Positions 1 to 5,298 of a stretch of DNA of 10,946 nucleotides are shown in pieces. Position 1 is the first letter of the stretch; each line of letters starts with the position of its first letter. The DNA is taken from positions 1 through 10,946 of the forward strand of contig JAHZKU010000098.1 of assembly GCA_022600255.1 (NCBI GenBank). The letters are read 5' to 3'. This DNA is from Actinomycetes bacterium. GTDB lineage: Bacteria; Actinomycetota; Actinomycetes; S36-B12; GCA-2699445. The position numbers were made by a program, and so were the translations under genes. The notes under the pieces were generated by a model. The model was not told the DNA's origin. It worked only from the letters and a program-made list of their open reading frames with translations, and ran no database searches.

Positions 1-242
1 ATTTCGCCGTCGTTCTGAACGCCCCTAGGGATCATCTTGGGCTTGTGGTAGGCCCACAGGAAGAAGGCACACACCAGCAAGACCGCGAAGAACATCAACA
101 GAATCGGCTTGGTGAACTCGAAGATGCCGATCGTGAAGACTGGCTCAAAAGCAAACTCGCTGGCTCCCGGCGCAGGAAATCCGCACGCGCCCGAGGGGAA
201 CAGATGGCAGCCCCACGCCGACTCCGGAACAGCAACCGTCAT
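1..242 (-). CDS. atpB: F0F1 ATP synthase subunit a, N-terminal part
   Basis: The first 80 residues of the membrane-embedded a subunit, which forms the proton half-channels against the c ring; the gene continues past the left edge. The visible protein has an N-terminal periplasmic-side stretch rich in Pro, Phe and Gly (residues 1-43), then the first transmembrane helix (about 46-64, starting TKPILLMFF), then a basic turn HKPKMIPRGVQ (66-76). This matches the start of actinobacterial AtpB, where a 'TKP.LL' helix is followed by '.KPK.VPRG.Q'. The ATG at 242 is preceded by AAGGGAG eight bases upstream, inside the previous gene. It overlaps that gene's stop codon as ATGA, which suggests translational coupling. 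The conserved arginine helix near the C-terminus lies outside the window. Confidence 0.93.
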   Translation of the reverse strand, partial: MTVAVPESAWGCHLFPSGACGFPAPGASEFAFEPVFTIGIFEFTKPILLMFFAVLLVCAFFLWAYHKPKMIPRGVQNDGE

Positions 243-607
243 TCGGTGTTCTCCCTTGCGTTGCGCATCCGAACTTGGGTCATCTTGTTGGACCAAGATG
301 TCCCGGAGCGATTCTGGCCCACCGGCAATGCAGAATCACTAAGCGAAGATACCCGAACCATCGTTGTGTAGGTGGCCAAACCAACACCGAGCAAGGTGCC
401 AAGTGCCAAACCGACCGTTTGGGCATCAAAAATCATGCCAATCAGGAACCCAAGTCCACCGTAAATCACGATGGCGGCAATGATGCGGTTCATGATTCCC
501 CAAGCCTCCGAACCGGTGACTCCTGGCGTGCCAAGGGCCTCGCCGGAGTCCTCTTTTTTTGCCACAGGAGCATCCTGCGAAGAGGTAGGAGGTTGAGCCA
601 CGCCCAT
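239..607 (-). CDS. AtpZ/AtpI-type small membrane protein of the ATP synthase locus
   Basis: 122 residues. The N-terminal tail (1-38) is polar and Pro/Ser/Glu-rich. Two hydrophobic helices follow, at about 41-60 (glycine-rich, with GGLGFLIG) and 64-86 (GLALGTLLGVGLATY), then a polar, weakly basic C-terminal tail. An 'AW' pair just before the first helix, a Gly-rich first helix and an Asp (D61) between the helices resemble the AtpZ/AtpI putative F0F1-ATPase subunit family, whose members sit next to atpI and atpB and are thought to help c-ring assembly or Mg2+ supply. The stop overlaps the atpB start (ATGA). No Shine-Dalgarno sequence precedes the ATG at 607. A second ATG at 493 (residue 39) has GGGG/GGAGG-like bases before it but would remove the AW pair, so I keep 607. 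The function assignment rests on topology and position rather than catalytic residues. Confidence 0.72.
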   Translation of the reverse strand: MGVAQPPTSSQDAPVAKKEDSGEALGTPGVTGSEAWGIMNRIIAAIVIYGGLGFLIGMIFDAQTVGLALGTLLGVGLATYTTMVRVSSLSDSALPVGQNRSGTSWSNKMTQVRMRNARENTE

Positions 608-733
608 AAACTATCAGTACGGGTTATCGGGACGTAACAGGGGCAACAAATTGATTGCGGCCCACACAATGCCAGTCTCGTCCATGCTTCGCCGACGGGT
701 ACCCGCAACAAATCGCGGTGCCGCCGCGGGGCC

Positions 734-776
734 AGGTTCAGTCGCCGTCGCTTCGTTAGCGCGACGACTGGGACCT
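734..776 (-). other. Imperfect hairpin in the atpI-AtpZ-like gap
   Basis: Paired blocks from outside in: AGGT (734-737) with ACCT (773-776), CAGT (739-742) with ACTG (767-770), and CGTCGC (746-751) with GCGACG (761-766). A small internal loop and a 3-base bulge interrupt the stem, and the terminal loop is nine bases (752-760). That is 14 base pairs in all. No T-run follows on either strand, so it does not look like a terminator. It may be a leader or processing structure, or chance in GC-rich DNA. Confidence 0.35.
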
Positions 777-867
777 AAAGTTCGTCCGCTGCCAACGCTG
801 GGGCTGGCGCTGCGGGGGGCGGCGAATAAGGACACACCGGTGCGGCAACCAGGGAGCCCGAAGGTGA

Positions 868-885
868 GCAGGCACTCCCGCCTGC
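868..885 (-). other. Short hairpin just after atpI
   Basis: GCAGGC (868-873) pairs perfectly with GCCTGC (880-885) around a six-base loop. In the minus-strand transcript it lies about 22 bases after the atpI stop. No T-tract follows, so termination is uncertain. It could be a weak terminator or a 3' end protecting the upstream message. Confidence 0.3.
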
Positions 886-907
886 GATTCACGCGGCCAA
901 CTCGCGG

Positions 908-1348
908 CTACTCCGGGACGTCCGCCCTGCGCGTCTGGACTGTGTCTGGCACGTTGTCCGGATCAACGTAGAGGACCTTGGTATTGGCGAACGTCCAAAC
1001 TTCGGCCATGGTCCAGATGAGCGTACAAACCAGGATATTGACGGCGAATACCTTGGTGTCGAAGGCAGACACATCCGCGAGAATCACCAGCAGGATTGCT
1101 AGCACCCCGATCTTGGCCAGGTACAGCATCATCGCCACGGTCATTCCCATGGCTGGGTTGTTTTGCATGATTCGCGCGAGCACGACTTGCCCCACGGTGA
1201 AGAACGGAATCACCACGGCCACCCCCAACAGGGCGCCGATTCCTGCGGCCGTGCCCATCGCGAGCCAGACCACAACCGCGATTGCCAGCCCGACGATCGC
1301 AGTGGGCAGCGCGGCTCGGCGCAGAATCATCTTGGTGAAATTGTCCAC
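908..1348 (-). CDS. atpI: ATP synthase protein I (AtpI)
   Basis: 146 residues with four hydrophobic helices (about 12-32, 35-58, 68-92 and 99-120) and a polar C-terminal tail ending DVPE. Length, four-helix topology and position between a wecA-type gene and atpB match AtpI of actinobacteria (the Rv1303 position in M. tuberculosis). The second and third helices are joined by a loop RIMQNNPAMGM, and the last two by a short acidic turn (ADVSAFDTK). AtpI is not a structural subunit; it is reported to help c-ring assembly. The start is GTG at 1348, because an in-frame TAG lies only 12 bases upstream. GGAG abuts the GTG, which is too close for a normal ribosome site. An internal ATG at residue 7 is the alternative. 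It begins 19 bases after the wecA stop. Confidence 0.83.
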   Translation of the reverse strand: MDNFTKMILRRAALPTAIVGLAIAVVVWLAMGTAAGIGALLGVAVVIPFFTVGQVVLARIMQNNPAMGMTVAMMLYLAKIGVLAILLVILADVSAFDTKVFAVNILVCTLIWTMAEVWTFANTKVLYVDPDNVPDTVQTRRADVPE

Positions 1349-1367
1349 TCCGCAAGGCTAACAGTCC

Positions 1368-2495
1368 TCAGCTGACCTGCTCCGCGCGTTCGTCGTTGAT
1401 CCGCCGACCCGGCGGGCTGCGGAGCAAGGTGAGGACAACCGCCAACATCCCCGCCCCCACCAGCAACGCTGCCACGATCGGAACAAAGGCCAACGCGACG
1501 AAGGTGCCAGCCACGGTCGCAGCCCAGCCATAGAGCAGCAATACCGCTCGCGTCTGGGAATGACCCATCTCCATGATGCGATGGTGCAGGTGTTCCTTGT
1601 CTGGTTCAAAGGGTGATCGGCCTTTCCACGTTCTGCGAAACACCGCCAATCCCACATCCAGAACCGGAACGGCCAACACGGCAATCGGGATCAAGAGCGG
1701 CAACAGCGCCGGCACCAGCGTGGTAGACCCCACAGCGTTGGGATCGACGCGACCCACCAGCGTGACCGTGCTGGCCGCAAGCACTAGGCCCAAGAGCATG
1801 GACCCGGTATCTCCCATGAATAGCCGGGCGCGATAGAAGTTGTGCGGCAAGAACCCTAAACAAGCGCCGACCAACGCGGCCGTGGCCAGGGTGGGCAACG
1901 TGGCACGATCGAAGCCGTTCGCCACGCTGAGAAAATAGGAGTAGGCAAAAAATGCGGCAGCTGCAATCGCGGAGATTCCTGTGGCCAACCCGTCCAGGCC
2001 ATCCACAAAGTTGATCGCGTTCACGGTGAAGACCACGATGAACACCGTGATCAGCACACCCCCCAAGGGGTCCAGGATAAAGACGCCATTGATCGGCAGC
2101 CAGGAAATCGAGATGCCCCCGTACGCGATGATCCCGCCCGCTAGGACCTGCCCTGCAAACTTGCTGAGCGCGTCGAGTCCGTACCGATCGTCGACCATCC
2201 CCACCAGCACCAACACCAACATGCCGGCAACGAGGCCCAACACCTCCGTGGGCAGTTCTCCTGGCGGTGCCTGGAACACTTGACTCATCAGCGGCAGTTG
2301 GCTGGCCACCAAGATTGCGGCCAAGAGTCCGGCCAGGATCCCTAAACCACCGAGCCGCGGGGTCGGATGCGAGTGAACGTCTCGATCGCGCACCTCGGCC
2401 ACGGCACCCCATTTGATCGCGAACCGGCGCGCGAAGGGGGTGCTCAGATAGGTAACTGCTGCGGCCACGAACAGGCACAGCAGGTACTCACGCAT
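1368..2495 (-). CDS. wecA: Polyprenyl-phosphate GlcNAc-1-phosphate transferase (WecA/Rfe type)
   Basis: 375 residues, a polytopic membrane enzyme of glycosyltransferase family 4 (MraY/WecA superfamily). It transfers a sugar-1-phosphate, in this genomic position normally GlcNAc-1-P, from its UDP sugar to a polyprenyl phosphate carrier on the cytoplasmic face. That is the first step of cell-wall linker or polysaccharide assembly. Family motifs appear in order: HPTPRLGG (43-50), VDD (101-103, Mg2+ site), NAINFVDGLDGLA (159-171), FMGDTGS (226-232) and HLHHR (302-306), the last being the WecA-type sugar-recognition loop rather than the MraY one. About eleven hydrophobic helices surround these loops. 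In M. tuberculosis the equivalent gene is rfe (Rv1302), directly before the atp operon. GGAG lies 12 bases before the ATG, a weak spacing. It follows glyA by 27 bases and is probably co-transcribed with it. Confidence 0.9.
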   Translation of the reverse strand: MREYLLCLFVAAAVTYLSTPFARRFAIKWGAVAEVRDRDVHSHPTPRLGGLGILAGLLAAILVASQLPLMSQVFQAPPGELPTEVLGLVAGMLVLVLVGMVDDRYGLDALSKFAGQVLAGGIIAYGGISISWLPINGVFILDPLGGVLITVFIVVFTVNAINFVDGLDGLATGISAIAAAAFFAYSYFLSVANGFDRATLPTLATAALVGACLGFLPHNFYRARLFMGDTGSMLLGLVLAASTVTLVGRVDPNAVGSTTLVPALLPLLIPIAVLAVPVLDVGLAVFRRTWKGRSPFEPDKEHLHHRIMEMGHSQTRAVLLLYGWAATVAGTFVALAFVPIVAALLVGAGMLAVVLTLLRSPPGRRINDERAEQVS

Positions 2496-2522
2496 GAAAC
2501 TGTTCTACTCCACCCAGCCGGC

Positions 2523-3788
2523 TCAGCGCGGATAGGCGGGAAAACGTGTTACCAGTTCGGTAACTTCAGTGCGAATCTCATCGGCCTCAGTACCCGATTC
2601 ATCCTTGAGGGCACGGCCAATGAGACTAGCGATCGCCTTCATGTCGCCGGGCGCCATCCCCTGCGTGGTCACCGACGGGGTTCCGACTCGGATGCCACTA
2701 GCCACCATCGGCGGCTGAGGATCGAACGGAATCGCATTCTTGTTCAGGGTGATGCCAACCCGATCACACCGTTCCTCCGCCTGGGTTCCCGTGACGCCGA
2801 GCTCTTGTAGATCGATGAGTCCAAGGTGCGTATCGGTGCCCCCGGACACGGGCCGCATTCCCTCGGCTGCCAAGCCGGCACACAACTCCTGCGCGTTGGC
2901 GATCACAGTGCGCGCGTATTCCTGATAGCTGGCCGAGGCGGCTTCCTTCAGTGCCACGGCCTTGGCCGCCACCCCGTGCATGAGCGGTCCACCTTGCATC
3001 ATCGGGAACACGGCCTTGTCGATGGCCTTGGCGTGTTCCTCGCGGCACAAGATCATGCCACCCCTGGGGCCACGCAGGACCTTGTGCGTGGTGAACGTCA
3101 CTACGTCTGCGAACGGGACGGGAGATGGAATCGCCTTGCCAGCGACGAGCCCGATGAAGTGAGCCGCATCCACCATTAGGATCGCGCCAACCTCATCGGC
3201 AATGGCCCGGAAGGCGGCAAAATCGATCAGTCGTGGATAGGCGGTTGCCCCACAGATAATCATGCGGGGCTTGTGCTCCAACGCCAGCTGCCGCACCTCG
3301 TCGTAATCGATCAGTTCGGTATCCTCACGGACCCCGTATGAAACAACGTTGAACCACTTACCGGAAAAGTTGACCCGGGACCCGTGCGTCAAATGACCGC
3401 CGTGCGGCAGACTCATCGCCAGCACAGTCTCGCCTGGCTTCACGAACGCACCGTAGGCCGCGATGTTCGCGCTGGCGCCGGAGTGCGGCTGGAGATTCGC
3501 GTGTTCTGCGCCGAACAGCGCCTTTGCGCGCTCGATCCCGATCACTTCCGCCTTGTCCACCTCCACACAACCGCCGTAGTAGCGCTTGCCCGGATATCCC
3601 TCGGCGTACTTGTTGGACAGGGTGGATCCAAGTGCGGCCAACACGGCCGGTGAGGTGAAGTTCTCGCTGGCAATCAGTTGCAGGCCGTCCCGAAGACGGT
3701 CCAGTTCCGACAGCAGAATCCCGGAGATTTCCGGATCCTCTTGGGCAAGTTGCTCGAAGTCAGGGCCCCAGAATGGCGTTTCAGTCAT
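2523..3788 (-). CDS. glyA: Serine hydroxymethyltransferase
   Basis: 421 residues, full length for bacterial SHMT, a cytoplasmic PLP enzyme. It converts serine plus tetrahydrofolate to glycine plus 5,10-methylene-tetrahydrofolate and is the main source of one-carbon units. Visible motifs are LIASENFTS (38-46), the YAEGYPGKRYYGG region (61-73), PHSGASAN (101-108), the PLP-contacting VDAAHF (206-211, with D207 and H210), and the lysine motif FTTHKVLRGPRGG (232-244), where K236 should form the PLP aldimine. The usual 'TTTHKTL' reads 'FTTHKVL' here, a mild variation. The ATG at 3788 has no Shine-Dalgarno sequence but is preceded by TAGACT-N6, suggesting a leaderless transcript in addition to read-through from sua5, nine bases upstream. 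The N-terminus aligns with the usual family start. Confidence 0.96.
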   Translation of the reverse strand: MTETPFWGPDFEQLAQEDPEISGILLSELDRLRDGLQLIASENFTSPAVLAALGSTLSNKYAEGYPGKRYYGGCVEVDKAEVIGIERAKALFGAEHANLQPHSGASANIAAYGAFVKPGETVLAMSLPHGGHLTHGSRVNFSGKWFNVVSYGVREDTELIDYDEVRQLALEHKPRMIICGATAYPRLIDFAAFRAIADEVGAILMVDAAHFIGLVAGKAIPSPVPFADVVTFTTHKVLRGPRGGMILCREEHAKAIDKAVFPMMQGGPLMHGVAAKAVALKEAASASYQEYARTVIANAQELCAGLAAEGMRPVSGGTDTHLGLIDLQELGVTGTQAEERCDRVGITLNKNAIPFDPQPPMVASGIRVGTPSVTTQGMAPGDMKAIASLIGRALKDESGTEADEIRTEVTELVTRFPAYPR

Positions 3789-3794
3789 ATCTAG

Positions 3795-3800
3795 AGTCTA
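3795..3800 (-). promoter_or_regulatory. Candidate leaderless -10 box of glyA overlapping the sua5 stop
   Basis: On the minus strand TAGACT is followed by exactly six bases and then the glyA ATG (3788-3786). Its TAG is also the stop codon of sua5. TANNNT placed about seven bases from an ATG is the layout of actinobacterial leaderless promoters. I see no good -35 hexamer 16-18 bases upstream. The same hexamer and spacing precede the DUF2516 gene. Confidence 0.5.
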
Positions 3801-4439
3801 AATGACATCTGGGGTCAGTAGACTCGCGCAAACGCCGAGGATCTGCTCTTGTGTCACATCGCCTTCTCGCAGCAGCCGGGGATCAGAACCTGTGACGTCC
3901 ACAACCGTACTGCGCCCCCATTGCGGGGAAGGTCCAGCATCCAGATACAGCCACACGTCTTCGTCAAACTGGCTCTCAGCCTCAGCCACGGTTAGGGCGG
4001 GCGGAAGGCCTGCACGGTTGGCGGTGGACACAGCCAACGGACCCACCTCTGCGGCCAACGCGAGTAGGACAGGGTGCAGCGGCATCCGAACAGCGATACG
4101 ACGCGCGGTCAGCGGCCAGGCCAGGCTCGGTTGCTGCCGCATCCGCAGGGTTAGCTGACCCGGCCAGAAAGCTTGCATCAAGTCGCGAGCCTGCCGCGAG
4201 ATGCCCGTGGCGATGCCATCGGCCGTGCCAGGACTGGCCACCAACGCCGACATGGCCACATCATCTTTCCCCTTGGCATGCACCACTTGTGCAAATCCCG
4301 CCACGGAGAAGGCATCACAAATCAGCAGGTAGCTACTCTCCCCCGGTGCCACCACAGTGCGACCCCGGCGCAAGGCGGTGGCCGCGGTCGCAATCTGGCC
4401 CCCACGTGCACTCGGATCCAAGCAATCCAGTACCGTCAT
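3798..4439 (-). CDS. Sua5/YrdC-type threonylcarbamoyl-AMP synthase, divergent signature motif
   Basis: 213 residues. The family makes threonylcarbamoyl-AMP from threonine, bicarbonate and ATP for the t6A37 modification of ANN-decoding tRNAs. Length, position before glyA and wecA, and several blocks fit the actinobacterial protein (Rv1301-like): DAF (42-44), AKGK (55-58), AFWPGQLTL (90-98), RMPLHP (118-123), VSTANRAG (137-144), YLDAGPS (165-171), STVVDVTG (177-184) and PRLLREG (187-193). The hallmark PT[DE]TVYG is replaced by PGESSYLL (32-39). Only the Pro, an acidic residue and the Tyr remain, and the following Gly-X-Gly is lost. AKGR has become AKGK. Activity is therefore uncertain; it may be a diverged or repurposed paralogue. 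The start is ATG 4439, with AAAGGA eight bases upstream. An in-frame extension to 4565 has no ribosome site and low-complexity Arg-rich sequence. Confidence 0.8.
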   Translation of the reverse strand: MTVLDCLDPSARGGQIATAATALRRGRTVVAPGESSYLLICDAFSVAGFAQVVHAKGKDDVAMSALVASPGTADGIATGISRQARDLMQAFWPGQLTLRMRQQPSLAWPLTARRIAVRMPLHPVLLALAAEVGPLAVSTANRAGLPPALTVAEAESQFDEDVWLYLDAGPSPQWGRSTVVDVTGSDPRLLREGDVTQEQILGVCASLLTPDVI

Positions 4440-4528
4440 GTCCGAATTCCTTTCAGCTACCTCCCCACCAACCGCCAGATTGCGTGACACCGTCCAGCCT
4501 CTAGCCAGTCGCACGAGCGATCGCCGGG

Positions 4529-4555
4529 GTCGGGTAGGGGCGAACCTACCCCGAC
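4529..4555 (-). other. Stable hairpin in the sua5 leader
   Basis: GTCGGGTAGG (4529-4538) pairs with CCTACC-C-CCGAC (4545-4555), giving ten base pairs with one bulged C at 4551 or 4552. The loop is six bases, TTCGCC on the minus strand. It lies about 90 bases before the sua5 ATG and downstream of the possible TATGCT -10. No T-tract follows, so a leader structure is more likely than a terminator. Confidence 0.4.
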
Positions 4556-4579
4556 TCAACATCACCTACTGCTGTCGAA

Positions 4580-4585
4580 AGCATA
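4580..4585 (-). promoter_or_regulatory. Possible -10 box for sua5
   Basis: TATGCT on the minus strand fits the actinobacterial TANNNT -10 consensus and lies about 140 bases before the sua5 ATG, upstream of the leader hairpin. No clear -35 element accompanies it. This is only a candidate. Confidence 0.25.
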
Positions 4586-4758
4586 CTCACTGCGGCAGCG
4601 CATACGGTCGCGACCAGAAGCCCGACGCAAGCTGCGGCGATAACTCCTGGTGCGCTGAGCGGCGGATTACCCGCAGGAATCTCCAGCACCCTCCGAGCAC
4701 CTCGGACACAGATTCCGACGGGTCCGGGGTAGATCAGGGCGCGCGCTCACTTTCGGCA

Positions 4759-4764
4759 TAGACT
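4759..4764 (+). promoter_or_regulatory. Candidate leaderless -10 box of the DUF2516 gene
   Basis: TAGACT followed by CGCGCT and directly by ATG at 4771. The six-base spacing would put the transcription start on or next to the A of the ATG. No Shine-Dalgarno sequence is present, which agrees with a leaderless message. No TTGACA-like -35 is visible at the expected distance. Confidence 0.55.
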
Positions 4765-4770
4765 CGCGCT

Positions 4771-5094
4771 ATGGAAATCCTGCCAACGCTGCTGCAGTTT
4801 GTTGTGGGCTACGGGTCGCTGGCCTTAGTGGTTTGGGCGTTTGTTGACGCATTCCGCTTTGACCGGGCAGATTTCAAGACCGTCGATAAGATGCCACGAC
4901 TCTTCTGGTTGTCGGCCCTAGCCTTGGCCTTCGCGCTATTCCTGTGGCTCGGCGCCTGGCGTTTTGATGACCCGTTCAGCGCGCGCAGTTTGACCTGGAT
5001 TGCCGGGCTTGTTGTTGTCGCCGTGTACTTCTGGGATCTAAGGCCCAAACTGCAGAATGCCCAAATCGCCCGCCAACTTCGCGACCAGACCTAG
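4771..5094 (+). CDS. DUF2516 family small membrane protein
   Basis: 107 residues with three hydrophobic helices (about 7-28, 45-62 and 73-88). A polar loop VDAFRFDRADFKTVDKMPR (25-43) joins the first two helices, and a short C-terminal tail begins with the motif YFWDLRPKL (86-94). Helix count, the 'VDAFR.....F...DK..R..W' spacing after helix 1 and the final 'Y..D.RP' signature agree with DUF2516, an actinobacterial family of unknown function. I cannot assign a role. It stands alone on the plus strand between two minus-strand clusters and has its own probable leaderless promoter. The stop is TAG at 5092-5094. Confidence 0.8.
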   Translation: MEILPTLLQFVVGYGSLALVVWAFVDAFRFDRADFKTVDKMPRLFWLSALALAFALFLWLGAWRFDDPFSARSLTWIAGLVVVAVYFWDLRPKLQNAQIARQLRDQT

Positions 5095-5129
5095 TTAAAG
5101 CGCTGTGGTGTTCCCTGCGGCCCCGTTGC

Positions 5130-5142
5130 AGTGCTAAGCACT
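5130..5142 (+). terminator. Possible terminator hairpin after the DUF2516 gene
   Basis: AGTGC and GCACT form a five-pair stem with a TAA loop, nested in a longer-range TGTGG/CCACA pairing. The T-tract of a classic intrinsic terminator is missing, so this is a weak call. Confidence 0.25.
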
Positions 5143-5240
5143 CCACACCCGGCCTCGCTACCCAGATCGATTTCGGCCAGTTGCGGCCGCTGAGCTCGCG
5201 CTGGCTGGGCTCCCATTTCCAGATCAGGGAGCCGCCACGA

Positions 5241-5261
5241 GGGTTGACTGTCAGCCAACCC
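5241..5261 (-). terminator. Possible terminator hairpin after arcC
   Basis: GGGTTG (5241-5246) pairs with CAACCC (5256-5261) across a nine-base loop that can partly pair further (CTG/CAG). It sits about 37 bases downstream of the arcC stop in the minus-strand transcript. The sequence after it is GC-rich with no T-run, so efficient intrinsic termination is doubtful. Confidence 0.35.
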
Positions 5262-5298
5262 CGATCATCAGCGTTGCCGAACGATCGACGGGCCCGGA

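Larger units (their letters stand above)
608..907. other. Gap inside the atp cluster between atpI and the AtpZ-like gene
   Basis: About 300 bases with no gene I can support, in a cluster where neighbouring genes otherwise overlap or lie 9-27 bases apart. It contains two hairpins (734-776 and 868-885, listed separately). A minus-strand frame opens with GTG at 892 and closes at 614, filling the gap almost exactly. Its 92-residue product is Arg/Ser/Pro/Ala-rich without helices, motif or family resemblance, so I do not annotate it as a gene. The stretch may carry the promoter and leader of the ATP synthase genes downstream. I found no convincing -35/-10 pair; the best -10-like text is TACTGAT, five bases before the AtpZ-like ATG. 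Confidence 0.6.
4440..4770. promoter_or_regulatory. Divergent region between sua5 and the DUF2516 gene
   Basis: 331 bases with no supported gene. On the sua5 side it holds a ribosome site (AAAGGA, 4448-4453), a stable hairpin (4529-4555) and a possible -10 box TATGCT (minus strand, 4580-4585), which would give a leader of about 130 bases. On the right edge it holds the candidate leaderless -10 of the DUF2516 gene. Frames through it on either strand give low-complexity products without recognisable features. Confidence 0.55.
5095..5298. other. Convergent region between the DUF2516 gene and arcC
   Basis: 204 bases between two gene ends, with no supported gene. It contains AGTGC-TAA-GCACT (5130-5142), lying within an outer TGTGG (5104-5108) / CCACA (5143-5147) pairing, about 40 bases after the DUF2516 stop. 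A second hairpin lies on the arcC side (5241-5261). Neither is followed by a T-run, so termination here may need Rho. Confidence 0.5.

Noticed and set aside
614..892. Minus-strand 92-codon frame exactly filling the atpI to AtpZ-like gap (GTG start at 892)
   Set aside because: The product is Arg/Ser/Pro-rich low complexity without helices or motif, third codon positions are less GC-rich than expected for a gene of this genome, and I see no convincing ribosome site. Kept only as part of the gap description.
3819..3829. TAGACTCGCGC, the same 11 bases as in front of the DUF2516 gene, near the 3' end of sua5 on the plus strand
   Set aside because: No start codon or gene follows it on the plus strand, it lies inside a coding region, and two copies do not make a repeat family.
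4440..4565. 42-residue N-terminal extension of the Sua5-type protein
   Set aside because: The extension is Arg-rich, lacks a ribosome site and crosses a stable hairpin. The ATG at 4439 has AAAGGA at good spacing and matches the family N-terminus.
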